Source: Spirochaetales bacterium (GTDB taxonomy: Bacteria > Spirochaetota > Spirochaetia > DSM-2461). Taken from it: 64,000 bases of DNA. The DNA is taken from the NCBI GenBank assembly GCA_016936555.1, contig JAFGXR010000001.1:34500-98499 (forward strand), read 5' to 3'. The notes beneath the pieces were generated by a model. That model was not told the origin of the DNA. It saw nothing but the letters and a program-made list of their open reading frames with translations, and did not search any database. The position numbers and the translations under genes were made by a program. Positions 16,065-25,057 of the stretch are shown piece by piece (the stretch's first letter is position 1; each line of letters opens with the position of its first letter).

Positions 16065-17275
16065 TGGAGCATTTTACCGAACGGGGAATAAGCCATCTGG
16101 AAGTACTGGATAAAATCAGTTCCAAATACGGAAAGAACGCAAAGATCCTCACCAGAAAAAATATCACAATGGGCGGTTTCCTCGGACTGTTCAAAAAAGA
16201 AGGCGTCGAATACACCGGCTATGTCTACGACAATGTTCTGCAGGACCGGGCGGCAAGGGATTCCTTTGAGAAAAAAGCCATACTGAATTCGGTCGGAAAA
16301 AGCGATATTCCTCCCGCTTCGGCAAAACCGGCAGGTGATCCGCTGGCGGAGGAAGTGAAAAGCCTGACGGAAGTCGTCAAAACCCTGATCGAAAGAGGTC
16401 CGGCTACGTCAGAGCCGAAAAAGCACGAAAATCTGGTTAAGCTCGAAGACCTTCTGGAAGAAAATGATTTTTCCCGGGATTTCATCCGCGATATGATCGA
16501 CCGACTGAAAAGGGAGCTCTCCCTCGAAGACCTGGATGATTACTCTCTGGTTCAGCAGTCGGTTCTCGAATGGATCGGTGATAAAATCAGCATTTACAGA
16601 GAAAAGCCCGCCCGGGTTCCCCGCGTGTTTATTCTTGTCGGACCCACCGGGGTCGGGAAGACCACGACAATTGCCAAGCTGGCGGCCATCAAGGGAATTG
16701 CCACCGGCGATCAATCTCCTCTAAGTGTCCGCATGATAACGATCGATAATTATCGTATAGGTGCAAAAAAGCAGATTGAGACCTATGGAGATATTATGGG
16801 CATTCCCGTGGCCTGCGTAGAGACATTCAGCGATCTCGAGAAGAAAATACAGCAGTTCAGCGATGCCGACCTGATCCTTGTCGACACAATCGGCAAGAGT
16901 CCGTCGGACTTTATGAAGCTGGCGGAGATGCGGAAGCTCCTGGCGGCCTGCGGCAGCAACAGTGAAGTCCATCTGGCCGTTTCTTCAACCACAAAAACCC
17001 GCGATATCAGAGAGATTCTCAGTCAGTTCGAACCTTTTAAATATCAGTCAGTCATACTGACGAAACTCGATGAGACTTCCCAGGTCGGGAACCTCATCAG
17101 CCTTATGGCTGAAGCGGGCAAGCCGCTGTCTTATATCACGGACGGACAGGTCGTCCCCCAGGATATTGAAACGGCGACGGAAATCAAATTACTTGAAAAG
17201 CTGACGGGCTTTTCCGTGGACAGGGAAAAACTGCTGCGGAAGTTCCCCATTTACAATTCGGCAATCTGGAGATAG
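16064..17275 (+). CDS. flhF: Flagellar SRP-type GTPase FlhF
   Basis: FlhF is a signal-recognition-particle GTPase that sets the place and number of flagella. In spirochaetes it acts at the cell poles. The 403-residue protein has an N-terminal basic domain (about 1-140) and an NG GTPase domain with the P-loop VGPTGVGKTTTIAKLA, MITIDNYRIGAKKQ, ILVDTIGKS (D-T-I-G in place of the common D-T-A-G) and the TKLDET motif. I chose ATG 16064, with AAGGAA just upstream. An ATG at 16049 is inside flhA and adds five residues. flhG follows after 3 bp. Confidence 0.94.
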   Translation: MEHFTERGISHLEVLDKISSKYGKNAKILTRKNITMGGFLGLFKKEGVEYTGYVYDNVLQDRAARDSFEKKAILNSVGKSDIPPASAKPAGDPLAEEVKSLTEVVKTLIERGPATSEPKKHENLVKLEDLLEENDFSRDFIRDMIDRLKRELSLEDLDDYSLVQQSVLEWIGDKISIYREKPARVPRVFILVGPTGVGKTTTIAKLAAIKGIATGDQSPLSVRMITIDNYRIGAKKQIETYGDIMGIPVACVETFSDLEKKIQQFSDADLILVDTIGKSPSDFMKLAEMRKLLAACGSNSEVHLAVSSTTKTRDIREILSQFEPFKYQSVILTKLDETSQVGNLISLMAEAGKPLSYITDGQVVPQDIETATEIKLLEKLTGFSVDREKLLRKFPIYNSAIWR

Positions 17276-17278
17276 AAG

Positions 17279-18181
17279 TTGGAAGATCAGGCAGAGAAAC
17301 TTAGAGAGATAATGAAAAACAGGCAGTCCGGGGAGAGCTCGAACGAGATTCAGGGTGTTTTCGGGAAGAAGACGAAAATCATAACCGTAGCGAGCGGCAA
17401 GGGCGGCGTAGGGAAGACGAATGTCTCCACCAATCTGGCTCTCGCCTACGCCAAAATCGGGAAAAAGGTCATCGTTCTGGATGCGGATCTCGGGCTGGCC
17501 AATGTCAATGTTGTTATGGGGATGATCCCCAAATACAATCTCTACCATGTAATACGCAAGCAGAAGACCATGAAAGAGGTCATTCTCGATACGGACTACG
17601 GAATCCAGATCGTAGCCGGCGCTTCGGGGTTCAGCAAGATTGCCAATCTGACCGATGAAGAGCGCGAATCCTTTATCACGGAGCTGACCGAGCTCTCTTC
17701 AGCTGATATTATAATCATCGATACGAGCGCAGGTGTTTCCAGCAATGTTCTCTCCTTTGTGCAGGCGGCCGATGAAGTGCTTATCGTAACGACGCCCGAG
17801 CCCACGGCAATTACCGATGCCTACGGTATTATCAAAATCATATCCACAGAGATCGATGATCTGGATCTGGATCTCAAGCTTATCATCAACAGGGTCGCTT
17901 CCGTTACAGAGGCAAAAAAGATTTCCCAGAGAGTGATCAATATCGCGGGACAGTTCCTCAATCTCAAAGTGGATTATCTCGGATTTGTCTATGAGGATCC
18001 ATCGGTTCCCAGCTCTGTGCGCAAGCAGGTGCCCTTTATGATCGCCGATCCCAATGGAAAAGCGGCGGGCTGCATACAGCATATCGTAGGACGCCTTGAA
18101 AACATAGAATTCAAGGAAGGCGGCGGTGTGGGGAAATTCATCAGGAAACTTCTGGGAAAAGAAGGCAGCTTGACTACTTGA
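17279..18181 (+). CDS. flhG: Flagellar number regulator FlhG (MinD-like ATPase)
   Basis: FlhG (YlxH/FleN) is a MinD/ParA-type ATPase that restrains FlhF and thereby flagellar number. The 300-residue protein has the deviant Walker A motif ASGKGGVGKTNVSTNLA, IVLDADLGLANVNVVMG, and the IIDTSAGVSSNVL Walker B region. The start is a TTG (M-E-D-Q-A-E-K-L-R) that keeps the N-terminal helix known from homologues. The C-terminus is basic and could contact the membrane. The pairing with flhF is the universal one. Confidence 0.93.
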   Translation: MEDQAEKLREIMKNRQSGESSNEIQGVFGKKTKIITVASGKGGVGKTNVSTNLALAYAKIGKKVIVLDADLGLANVNVVMGMIPKYNLYHVIRKQKTMKEVILDTDYGIQIVAGASGFSKIANLTDEERESFITELTELSSADIIIIDTSAGVSSNVLSFVQAADEVLIVTTPEPTAITDAYGIIKIISTEIDDLDLDLKLIINRVASVTEAKKISQRVINIAGQFLNLKVDYLGFVYEDPSVPSSVRKQVPFMIADPNGKAAGCIQHIVGRLENIEFKEGGGVGKFIRKLLGKEGSLTT

Positions 18182-18219
18182 GTTTATTGACCTAATCTGA
18201 ATACGGGAGGGATTCGTCT

Positions 18220-18876
18220 CTGATCTGGGAGAAGCTTAACTGGAAATTCATTGCAATCACAGCTCTTGTCGCAGCGTTCATTTCCGTTCTTAGCGGTCTT
18301 GTCGGAGGTGTCGATGCGTCTTCGGTATTGCTCCGGGCCATCGTTGTTCTGATTTTTTTCGCTATTTTCGCCGCAGCTGTAAATTGGGTGGCTGTTTCTT
18401 TTCTTGTCAGTGGAGAAACTTTTTCCGGAGATGAAACCGCTCCTTCCGAAAATGCCGGGGGAGGCCGGGTCAATATTATTCTGGATGATGACGATAATCC
18501 CGTTTCGGTGACGCCCGAATCCGATGAAGAGAATGAGGATGATCCCGGTTCCGATGAAGATGATGATGATATACCGCGGGGGGCATCACGGAAGCTTGGA
18601 GAGCGAAGCCGTCAGGTTGATCTGGAAATGGCGACAGCGATGGATATCGACAGTTTGCCCGATCTCGGCTCATTTTCTTCAACTTTTTCTTCTTCAGGAC
18701 CTGATGAAGAAAAAAAGACTGATTCCGGTGAAGAAAACGAGTATAATAATAATGCGTCCTTCAGCTCGGGACGCCGCTTAAGTCCGGAAGGAATTGCCGG
18801 CACTATTGCTGAACAGAACAGTCCTGAAGATTTAGCGAAAGCAGTAAAAACTGTGATGAATAAGGAGACCAAGTAG
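18220..18876 (+). CDS. Hypothetical membrane protein between flhG and fliA, probable CTG start
   Basis: The 218-residue product has two adjacent hydrophobic segments near the N-terminus ([20 protein letters not shown] and [20 protein letters not shown]), followed by a very acidic, probably disordered tail rich in Asp, Glu and Ser. It resembles the unnamed membrane protein often found before fliA in spirochaetal motility loci; its role is unknown. The frame opens after a TAA at 18193-18195 and has no ATG, GTG or TTG before the middle of the membrane region. CTG 18220, nine bases after GGGAGG, is the only position with a good ribosome site. A TTG at 18328 would lose the first helix. Confidence 0.65.
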   Translation: MIWEKLNWKFIAITALVAAFISVLSGLVGGVDASSVLLRAIVVLIFFAIFAAAVNWVAVSFLVSGETFSGDETAPSENAGGGRVNIILDDDDNPVSVTPESDEENEDDPGSDEDDDDIPRGASRKLGERSRQVDLEMATAMDIDSLPDLGSFSSTFSSSGPDEEKKTDSGEENEYNNNASFSSGRRLSPEGIAGTIAEQNSPEDLAKAVKTVMNKETK

Positions 18877-18884
18877 GATCGCTT

Positions 18885-19673
18885 ATGGCTGACAATATTA
18901 TAAACGGCATTCCCGAAGCGGAATTGTGGAGCAGATACAGAAAAACCAGAGATGCCGGTATCAGAGATGCGATTATCAAGCAGTATGCCCCGCTGGTAAA
19001 ATACGTGGCGGGCAAGGTCTCCATCGGTATGCCCCACAATGTGGATTTTGATGATCTGGTCGGGTTCGGTGTTTTCGGTCTCTTTGATGCTATTGAAAAA
19101 TTCGATCCGGAAAAGCATGTTAAATTTAAAACCTATGCCGTAACGAGGATCCGGGGCTCGATTATCGATGAGCTCAGGTCGATAGACTGGGTTCCCCGGT
19201 CGGTCCGGCAGAAAAGCCGTGAACTCGATGAAGCCGTGCAGAGGCTGGAATCGAGACTCGGCAGATCGGCAACCGATGAGGAAATCGCATCTGAGATGAA
19301 TCTCGATCAGGATGATTTCAACCGCGTTATGCTCAAGGTCAGCGGGACCTCTCTTCTTTCTCTCAATGATATCTGGAACAGCGGTGACGAAAATGATAAG
19401 GTCTCGCTTGTCGATACGATAGAATCTCCCTCTAGCCTGCAGCCGGAAATGATTGTGGAAAAAGAGGAAATTAAAAGGGTTATAGTCGAAGCGATACAGA
19501 ATCTTCCGGAGAAAGAGAAGAAAGTGCTCGTTCTTTATTATTACGAGGATCTGACTCTCAAGGAGATCGGAAACGTTCTGGATGTAACGGAATCCCGTAT
19601 TTCACAGCTCCATACCAAAGCCATTTCCCGGCTGAGAGCAAAACTGACGAATGTGAAAAAGGGAATTATGTAA
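18885..19673 (+). CDS. fliA: Flagellar sigma factor FliA (sigma-28/WhiG type)
   Basis: This sigma-70-family factor of the FliA/WhiG group transcribes late flagellar and chemotaxis genes. The 262-residue protein has region 2 ([40 protein letters not shown]), region 3 ([17 protein letters not shown]) and region 4 with a helix-turn-helix ([20 protein letters not shown]). The length and the absence of region 1.1 match the group. A FlgM anti-sigma gene is not in the window. Confidence 0.95.
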   Translation: MADNIINGIPEAELWSRYRKTRDAGIRDAIIKQYAPLVKYVAGKVSIGMPHNVDFDDLVGFGVFGLFDAIEKFDPEKHVKFKTYAVTRIRGSIIDELRSIDWVPRSVRQKSRELDEAVQRLESRLGRSATDEEIASEMNLDQDDFNRVMLKVSGTSLLSLNDIWNSGDENDKVSLVDTIESPSSLQPEMIVEKEEIKRVIVEAIQNLPEKEKKVLVLYYYEDLTLKEIGNVLDVTESRISQLHTKAISRLRAKLTNVKKGIM

Positions 19674-19686
19674 AACAGAGGTCATT

Positions 19687-21657
19687 ATGGTTTCCAATGA
19701 GCAGATCCGAGAATTCATGCTTCATCAGATTGAATTGGATAAAGAACGCACCTCTGTCCACGTCACAGGTAAAAATATAGAAGATGCTCTTCTGCAGGGG
19801 TCCATTGAACTGGGAGTCCCGGTGAGGAAACTGGAATATGAAATCCTTGACAGGGGAAAGAGGGGCGTCTTCGGAGTCGGCCATAAAGATTGCACACTCA
19901 TCGTATATCAGGCGGAAAAGATCGTATTCGACGATAATTCCGATCTGGACGATCTCGATCATCTGGGTAACATGGATCAGGGGGAGGACGTTATCAGAGA
20001 GGACAGGACCGGCGAGTTCTCTCTCCGTCTCAGTCGCGACGGATACGCCTATCTGAAAGTTAAAAAGCCCTATGGCGAGGGCGAACCGGTGACTTCGGAA
20101 GAGATTGAAGCCGAAATCTTTAACAGGGCACTTACTTCCTATGATATGAAAATCGTTGAGGATGTCCTTCGCCGGGCAGACGATATGTTTGTTAAAATCG
20201 GCGAGTTTTCCTATAATCCCGTAAACGATCCGCTTATGTCTATCGAAGTGGATGATGAGGAAATGACCGCTTCAATTTACGTTTCAGAACCCGGTCCCGG
20301 AGGGGCGAATCTCACATCTGATGATATCAGGGGCTTTCTGAAAAACAACCGTGTCATAGCGGGTATAGAAGATGAGCTCCTTCAGGCTTTCGAGGATAAT
20401 CCGGTTTACCGGCAGACCTATGTGGTAGCCAGAGGAATCGAACCGGTCCACGGTCAGGACGGCTATATAAAATATCTCTTTGAAATCGATCCCCATAAGG
20501 TAAAACTGAAAATCAAAGATGACGGAAAAGTCGATTTTAAAGAGCTGAATCTGATTCAGAATGTCATTAAAGGGCAGCCTCTGGCTAAAAAGATTCCTCC
20601 GGAACTCGGTAAAAACGGAAAAAACATATACGGAACGCCGATCAAGGCCCGTGACGGAAAAGACATACAGATAGGTCTGGGGAAAAACGTAACCATTGCT
20701 CAGAATGGTGAGCTGGCCGTAGCTGAAGAGAGCGGACAGGTCCTGCTCAGCAAGGGCAAGATCAGTGTGGAAACCGTTATGGTTATTTCCGGTGACGTCA
20801 ACACTTCGACCGGTAATATAAATGCCCTGGGCACAGTCGTAATCAAGGGGAATGTCGAAGACGGATTTGAAGTAACAGCCCAGGGGACGATTGAAGTTCT
20901 GGGATTTGTCGGGAAGTCAAAATTGACATCGGGCGGTGATATCGTGGTCAAACAGGGTATCAACGGCGGTGAGGGAGATGATTCGGGAATGATTAAAGCT
21001 CAGAAAAGCGTCTGGGCGTCATTTATTACAAATGCCACTGTAGAGTCGGGCAGCAATGTTATCGTCAGCGACGGTATTGTCAATTCGAAGGTTGACGCCA
21101 ACTCAAAAATTCTCTGTCAGGGAAAAAGAGCCAAGATCGTGGGCGGCCATGTCCGGGCTGCCGAAGAGGTCAACGCCGCCGTTCTGGGGTCTCCCCATGG
21201 CGCTGAAACCATTATCGAAGTAGGTTACGACCCCAAAACGAAAGAAGAGATAGAAAAGTTCGAAGCCGAACAGAAAACCATCGAAGAGAAACTCGATGAA
21301 CTGGGGCGCAACATTCAGGGGCTTCTCAAGCAGAAGAAGATTATGAAAGACAAATTCCCCTCGCAGAAAGTCCAGGCACTGATGAACCAGAAAAAGATCC
21401 TGAACAAGTTGTCGCTTGAGAAAAACAAGGTCACAGCCGAAATTGAAAGAAGACTGGACTATCTTGAATCCCTGAAAGTATCTGGCAAGATCAGCGCATC
21501 CAAGACAGTTCATGCGGGAGTCAAGGTTTTTATAAAGGACGCGGCTCTCGATATTACGAACCCCTACGACAACGCAGTTACATTTGTCGTGGAAAACGGT
21601 TTTATTACGACCACCGCCTATGAAGAAATTGCGGAGGAACTGATCCGGAGGGATTAA
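19687..21657 (+). CDS. FapA-family (DUF342) protein with N-terminal Jag-like domain
   Basis: The 656-residue cytoplasmic protein starts with a Jag_N-like domain (about 15-75: VTGKNIEDALLQGSIELGVP, then EILDRGKRGVFGVG), continues with a FapA/DUF342 beta-helix region (about 110-480, with GKNGKNIYGTPIKARDGKDI and many Gly/Val/Asp-rich turns such as SGDVNTSTGNINALGTVVIK), and has a coiled coil at about 505-600. FapA proteins are often found beside fliA in spirochaetes. In Vibrio a relative affects polar localisation of a signalling protein. The role here is probably structural or positional in motility. Confidence 0.8.
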   Translation: MVSNEQIREFMLHQIELDKERTSVHVTGKNIEDALLQGSIELGVPVRKLEYEILDRGKRGVFGVGHKDCTLIVYQAEKIVFDDNSDLDDLDHLGNMDQGEDVIREDRTGEFSLRLSRDGYAYLKVKKPYGEGEPVTSEEIEAEIFNRALTSYDMKIVEDVLRRADDMFVKIGEFSYNPVNDPLMSIEVDDEEMTASIYVSEPGPGGANLTSDDIRGFLKNNRVIAGIEDELLQAFEDNPVYRQTYVVARGIEPVHGQDGYIKYLFEIDPHKVKLKIKDDGKVDFKELNLIQNVIKGQPLAKKIPPELGKNGKNIYGTPIKARDGKDIQIGLGKNVTIAQNGELAVAEESGQVLLSKGKISVETVMVISGDVNTSTGNINALGTVVIKGNVEDGFEVTAQGTIEVLGFVGKSKLTSGGDIVVKQGINGGEGDDSGMIKAQKSVWASFITNATVESGSNVIVSDGIVNSKVDANSKILCQGKRAKIVGGHVRAAEEVNAAVLGSPHGAETIIEVGYDPKTKEEIEKFEAEQKTIEEKLDELGRNIQGLLKQKKIMKDKFPSQKVQALMNQKKILNKLSLEKNKVTAEIERRLDYLESLKVSGKISASKTVHAGVKVFIKDAALDITNPYDNAVTFVVENGFITTTAYEEIAEELIRRD

Positions 21658-21980
21658 TGGCTATCACGCCCCTCGACCTGCAGACTATGTTTGTCAGGTT
21701 GAATGAAGTGGGAAAAGAGCAGAATCATCTCAAAGAAGCTGTGGCGTCGCAGCAGGCTGCCGGAGCTAAAGAATTGAAGGAACAGGAACTCAGGCAGGAC
21801 AAATCGGTCAATAAAGCGGAAGAGGACAAGGAAGCCCAGAAGCTGAAAGAGGAAGGCGGCGGTGAAAAGAACGGGGCGGACTCGAGAGAAAGGGAAAAAA
21901 GCGAAGAACAATCTGCCCGTCCTCAGAGAAAAGTATTCAGCGATCCCGAAATGGGATCTCACATCGATATATCAGGTTAA
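21657..21980 (+). CDS. Hypothetical charged coiled-coil protein
   Basis: A 107-residue protein that starts with an amphipathic segment (TPLDLQTMFVRLNEVGKEQN) and is then almost entirely Lys/Glu/Gln-rich, ending in FSDPEMGSHIDISG. The start overlaps the preceding stop by one base. This type of small protein occurs after fapA in spirochaetal motility loci without a known role. The gene's compact placement, 3 bp before the next gene, supports it being real. Confidence 0.65.
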   Translation: MAITPLDLQTMFVRLNEVGKEQNHLKEAVASQQAAGAKELKEQELRQDKSVNKAEEDKEAQKLKEEGGGEKNGADSREREKSEEQSARPQRKVFSDPEMGSHIDISG

Positions 21981-21983
21981 TCT

Positions 21984-22478
21984 ATGACAACAGCTTTTAC
22001 GGTTGCGGGAATTTGTCTCCTGGCCATTTACTCTGTTTATTTTCTTCTGAACAGGCGAATTTCGAATATTCTAGAGTCGGAAAAAATCCTGTCGAGGGTT
22101 GATGAAGAAGTCAATTCTCTCATCCTTGAACTGAATCAGACCACAGAAAGGAATATACTTCTGGTGGAGGACCGGATCAAAAAACTGACGGCACTCATGG
22201 AGGATGCAGATAAGACGGTTTTAAGGCTCAATCGGGAGCTGAACAGAAAAAAGGAGGAGACCGAAGGTTATTCCCATCTTTCAAAGATGAGAAAAATTCC
22301 CCCGCCTGTTGATGAAAAGGTAAGGGAGCCTGAGAATTCTGACGAAAATCTAAGTGAAAAAAATAGAATACTGGAGATGTACAACCGGGGGATGGCCCCC
22401 GAACTGATCGCTTCGCGCACCGGGACATCCATCGGAGAAGTGGAACTGATCATCACATTGAATTCCAGAAAGGGCTGA
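21984..22478 (+). CDS. Hypothetical membrane-anchored coiled-coil protein with C-terminal HTH-like segment
   Basis: The 164-residue product has an N-terminal transmembrane helix (FTVAGICLLAIYSVYFLLN), a coiled coil (about 30-100) and a C-terminal short helix-turn-helix-like segment (ILEMYNRGMAPELIASRTGT followed by SIGEVELIITL), a pattern seen in DUF2802/DUF6115-type proteins near flagellar genes. The HTH-like piece in a membrane-anchored protein more likely serves protein contact than DNA binding. The function is unknown. Confidence 0.7.
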   Translation: MTTAFTVAGICLLAIYSVYFLLNRRISNILESEKILSRVDEEVNSLILELNQTTERNILLVEDRIKKLTALMEDADKTVLRLNRELNRKKEETEGYSHLSKMRKIPPPVDEKVREPENSDENLSEKNRILEMYNRGMAPELIASRTGTSIGEVELIITLNSRKG

Positions 22479-22481
22479 TGT

Positions 22482-24176
22482 TTGAAACATATAATCGGTA
22501 TCGACCTGGGAACGACCAATTCCTCGGCGGCATTTTACGACAAAAGAGAACTGACCATTATTCCCAACAGCAGGGGACAGCGGATAACGCCTTCCGCCGT
22601 GGCGATTGATCCCTCCGGAGAAATCCTTGTGGGGGAGTCCGCCAGAAACCAGGCTCTGGTCAATAAAGACGCGACAGTTCTGAATGTGAAACGCCGTATG
22701 GGATCCGATTATATCTATACGATTAATGGCAGGGGATACAGCCCCCAGGAAATTTCTTCTTTTATTCTCAGATCTCTTAAAAAGGACTGTGAAAACTATC
22801 TCGGAGAAACGGTGACAGAAGCGGTTATCACCGTTCCGGCCTATTTTAACGAAAGACAGAGAAAAGCCACAATAGAGGCGGGACGCCTTGCCGGGCTGAA
22901 AGTGCGAAAGATCATCAACGAGCCCACTTCTTCAGCTCTCATATTCGCGGACCGGAAAAAAGAGGACCGCACTCTTCTCGTTTACGATCTGGGCGGCGGG
23001 ACTTTTGACGTATCGCTTCTCCGCAAAGAGGGAAACCGTTTTATCGTCATCGCGTCCAACGGGGAATCGAGACTGGGCGGCGTTGATTTTGACGATCTCC
23101 TCTACAAAAGGGTCGCGACTTATTTTTCCTCCCGATCCGGTATCAATGTTGATGAGGATAAACTGCTTGTCCAGCACCTCAGAAACCGGGTGGAACAGGC
23201 TAAAATCGAACTGTCCACAAGACAGAGCGCTACGATCTCTCTCCCCTTTATCGCTACGGGCAGAGGACCCGTTCACCTGACATGTACCGTGACCAGAGAT
23301 GAGTTCAACAGAATGATATCACCTCTGGCGGAACGGACCATGAATCTTCTCGACAAGACTCTCCGCGAGTCGGGTACGGACCGCGGGAAAATAGACAATC
23401 TGGTCCTCTCCGGCGGTTCGAGCCGTATCCCTCTGATCCGGGAGATGCTGCAGGACCGTTTCGGTTTCACATTTGAGAAGCAGGTCAATCCCGAAGAGTC
23501 CGTCGCTCTGGGAGCGGCGTTCCAGGGATATCTTCTCGAACAGGGAGAAAAGGAAATAGAGATACAGGATGTGACATCCCATAGTCTCGGCGTAGAAATC
23601 GACGACGGCACGTTCATCCCCATTATCCGGAAAAATTCTCCTCTTCCCTCTATTCAGTTCAAGACTTTCACTACGGTCGCAGACAACCAGAGATCGGTTG
23701 AAATCAAGATTCTCGAGGGGGAACACCGCAGGGCTTCACTTAATTCGCCCTACGGACGATTTCTCCTTTCGGGAATCCGGCAGGGCAGGAGAGGCGATGC
23801 CCGCATCAAAGTCGCATTTAAAGTCGATACTGACGGGCTGCTCCATGTCAAAGCCAAGGATATGGATACGGGAATCAGGCAGAATATCATATTCACATCT
23901 TCTGTCATGGATAGCGGAAGCCGGTCCGAGGACGAAGAGCTGATTATTCTGGAAAAAAGAGTTCATTCCCTGATCAACAGGGTGCAGGGGCTCAATAAAA
24001 TGTCGCCTCTTTCTTATGATTTCAATTTTCAGTTTGAGATCCGGGAAGTCCTGTCAAGCGCCGGACAGTCTCTTCAGGACCGGGATTCAGAGGGATTGTG
24101 GGAAGCTAAAACGGCTCTTGAATCCATTGCGGCGGAACTGAATGCTATTCTCGACGGGGAGGTTCAGGCTGTATGA
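22482..24176 (+). CDS. Hsp70-family chaperone (short DnaK-like)
   Basis: The 564-residue protein has a complete actin-like ATPase domain (GIDLGTTNSSAAFYDKRE, AVITVPAYFNERQRKATIEA, LLVYDLGGGTFDVSLL, VLSGGSSRIPLIREML) and a beta-sandwich substrate domain (SHSLGVEIDDGTFIPIIRKN), but the helical lid is short and there is no EEVD-like or acidic DnaK tail. It is about 75 residues shorter than housekeeping DnaK, so it is probably a specialised Hsp70. The start is TTG. A J-domain protein gene overlaps its stop by 4 bp, so the two are a dedicated pair. Position in the motility operon suggests a client from flagella or chemosensing. Confidence 0.85.
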   Translation: MKHIIGIDLGTTNSSAAFYDKRELTIIPNSRGQRITPSAVAIDPSGEILVGESARNQALVNKDATVLNVKRRMGSDYIYTINGRGYSPQEISSFILRSLKKDCENYLGETVTEAVITVPAYFNERQRKATIEAGRLAGLKVRKIINEPTSSALIFADRKKEDRTLLVYDLGGGTFDVSLLRKEGNRFIVIASNGESRLGGVDFDDLLYKRVATYFSSRSGINVDEDKLLVQHLRNRVEQAKIELSTRQSATISLPFIATGRGPVHLTCTVTRDEFNRMISPLAERTMNLLDKTLRESGTDRGKIDNLVLSGGSSRIPLIREMLQDRFGFTFEKQVNPEESVALGAAFQGYLLEQGEKEIEIQDVTSHSLGVEIDDGTFIPIIRKNSPLPSIQFKTFTTVADNQRSVEIKILEGEHRRASLNSPYGRFLLSGIRQGRRGDARIKVAFKVDTDGLLHVKAKDMDTGIRQNIIFTSSVMDSGSRSEDEELIILEKRVHSLINRVQGLNKMSPLSYDFNFQFEIREVLSSAGQSLQDRDSEGLWEAKTALESIAAELNAILDGEVQAV

Positions 24177-25057
24177 CCGTCAACGACTGTTTCCGCATTC
24201 TCGAATTGCCGAGAACAGCCGGGATCGATGAGCTGAAATTCGCTTACCGCACCATGGCCAAGAAATATCATCCCGACAGAAAAGGCGGTGACAGCAGAAA
24301 GTTCACCCGTCTCCATGAAGCTTACGAATTCCTTCTCGATTACGGCCCTTTTAAGAGCGGCTTTACCGCCAGAACTGTAAATCCTTCAGCCGGAGAGACC
24401 GGAGGGAGAACCGCTGAGGAGAAAAAAAGGCGTGAAGAGGAGCTGTACAGGCGCCGTCAGGCCGAAATGCGCAGAAAAGAAGAAGAGCGGGAATCGGAGC
24501 GCCGCGCCGCCGAAGAGAAAAAAAAGCAGGATATCAGGGAATCAGTCCGACGCGCTGCCGAGGAGCGGAAAAGACGGCAGGAAGCGATGGAACGGGAGCG
24601 TAGAAAGGCCGATGCGAAAGGGCGGAGAGATAAAGAGGAAAAACTCAGGAAGGATGCGGACCGTTTGAAAAATCCGGTTCACCTTGCCCGTCTCGCCGGA
24701 GAAGTCCTCTCGGGAAACAAACCGGACAGGGATAAGCTGAAGGCGATAGAAACTCTTGTCAGTCTTAAAAGGAAATCAGCCTATCCCTACCTGAAAAAAG
24801 GTTTTTACAACTCTTCCGAGAAGGTGACAGCCGCTTCGATCCGAGCTGTCGGCCTTCTCCAGATCGTTCAGGCCGGCCCTGAATTGACTTCGCTCATGTG
24901 TTCGGGCTCTCCCCTGATCAGAAAAGCTGTGCTCGATGCGGTCTCATCCTTCAGAAATCCCTCTCTGTTCAGAAGCATTATCGAACTGGGGCTGAGTGAC
25001 CGGGATAAATCGCTGCAGGCTCAGGCAGAGCAAATCCGGAGCCGTTTCAATGGATAG
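24173..25057 (+). CDS. J-domain cochaperone with charged linker and HEAT-like C-terminus
   Basis: The 294-residue protein has a J domain at about 1-60 (NDCFRILELPRTAGIDELKF, YHPDRKGG with the essential His-Pro-Asp), a long Arg/Glu/Lys-rich helix (about 80-170), and a C-terminal domain with HEAT-like repeats (LKAIETLVSLKRKSAYPYLK, VTAASIRAVGLLQI, IRKAVLDAVSSF). It lacks the Gly/Phe and zinc regions of DnaJ. It should stimulate the Hsp70 encoded just before and recruit a client through the HEAT part. It overlaps the CheA-like gene by 8 bp. Confidence 0.82.
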   Translation: MTVNDCFRILELPRTAGIDELKFAYRTMAKKYHPDRKGGDSRKFTRLHEAYEFLLDYGPFKSGFTARTVNPSAGETGGRTAEEKKRREEELYRRRQAEMRRKEEERESERRAAEEKKKQDIRESVRRAAEERKRRQEAMERERRKADAKGRRDKEEKLRKDADRLKNPVHLARLAGEVLSGNKPDRDKLKAIETLVSLKRKSAYPYLKKGFYNSSEKVTAASIRAVGLLQIVQAGPELTSLMCSGSPLIRKAVLDAVSSFRNPSLFRSIIELGLSDRDKSLQAQAEQIRSRFNG

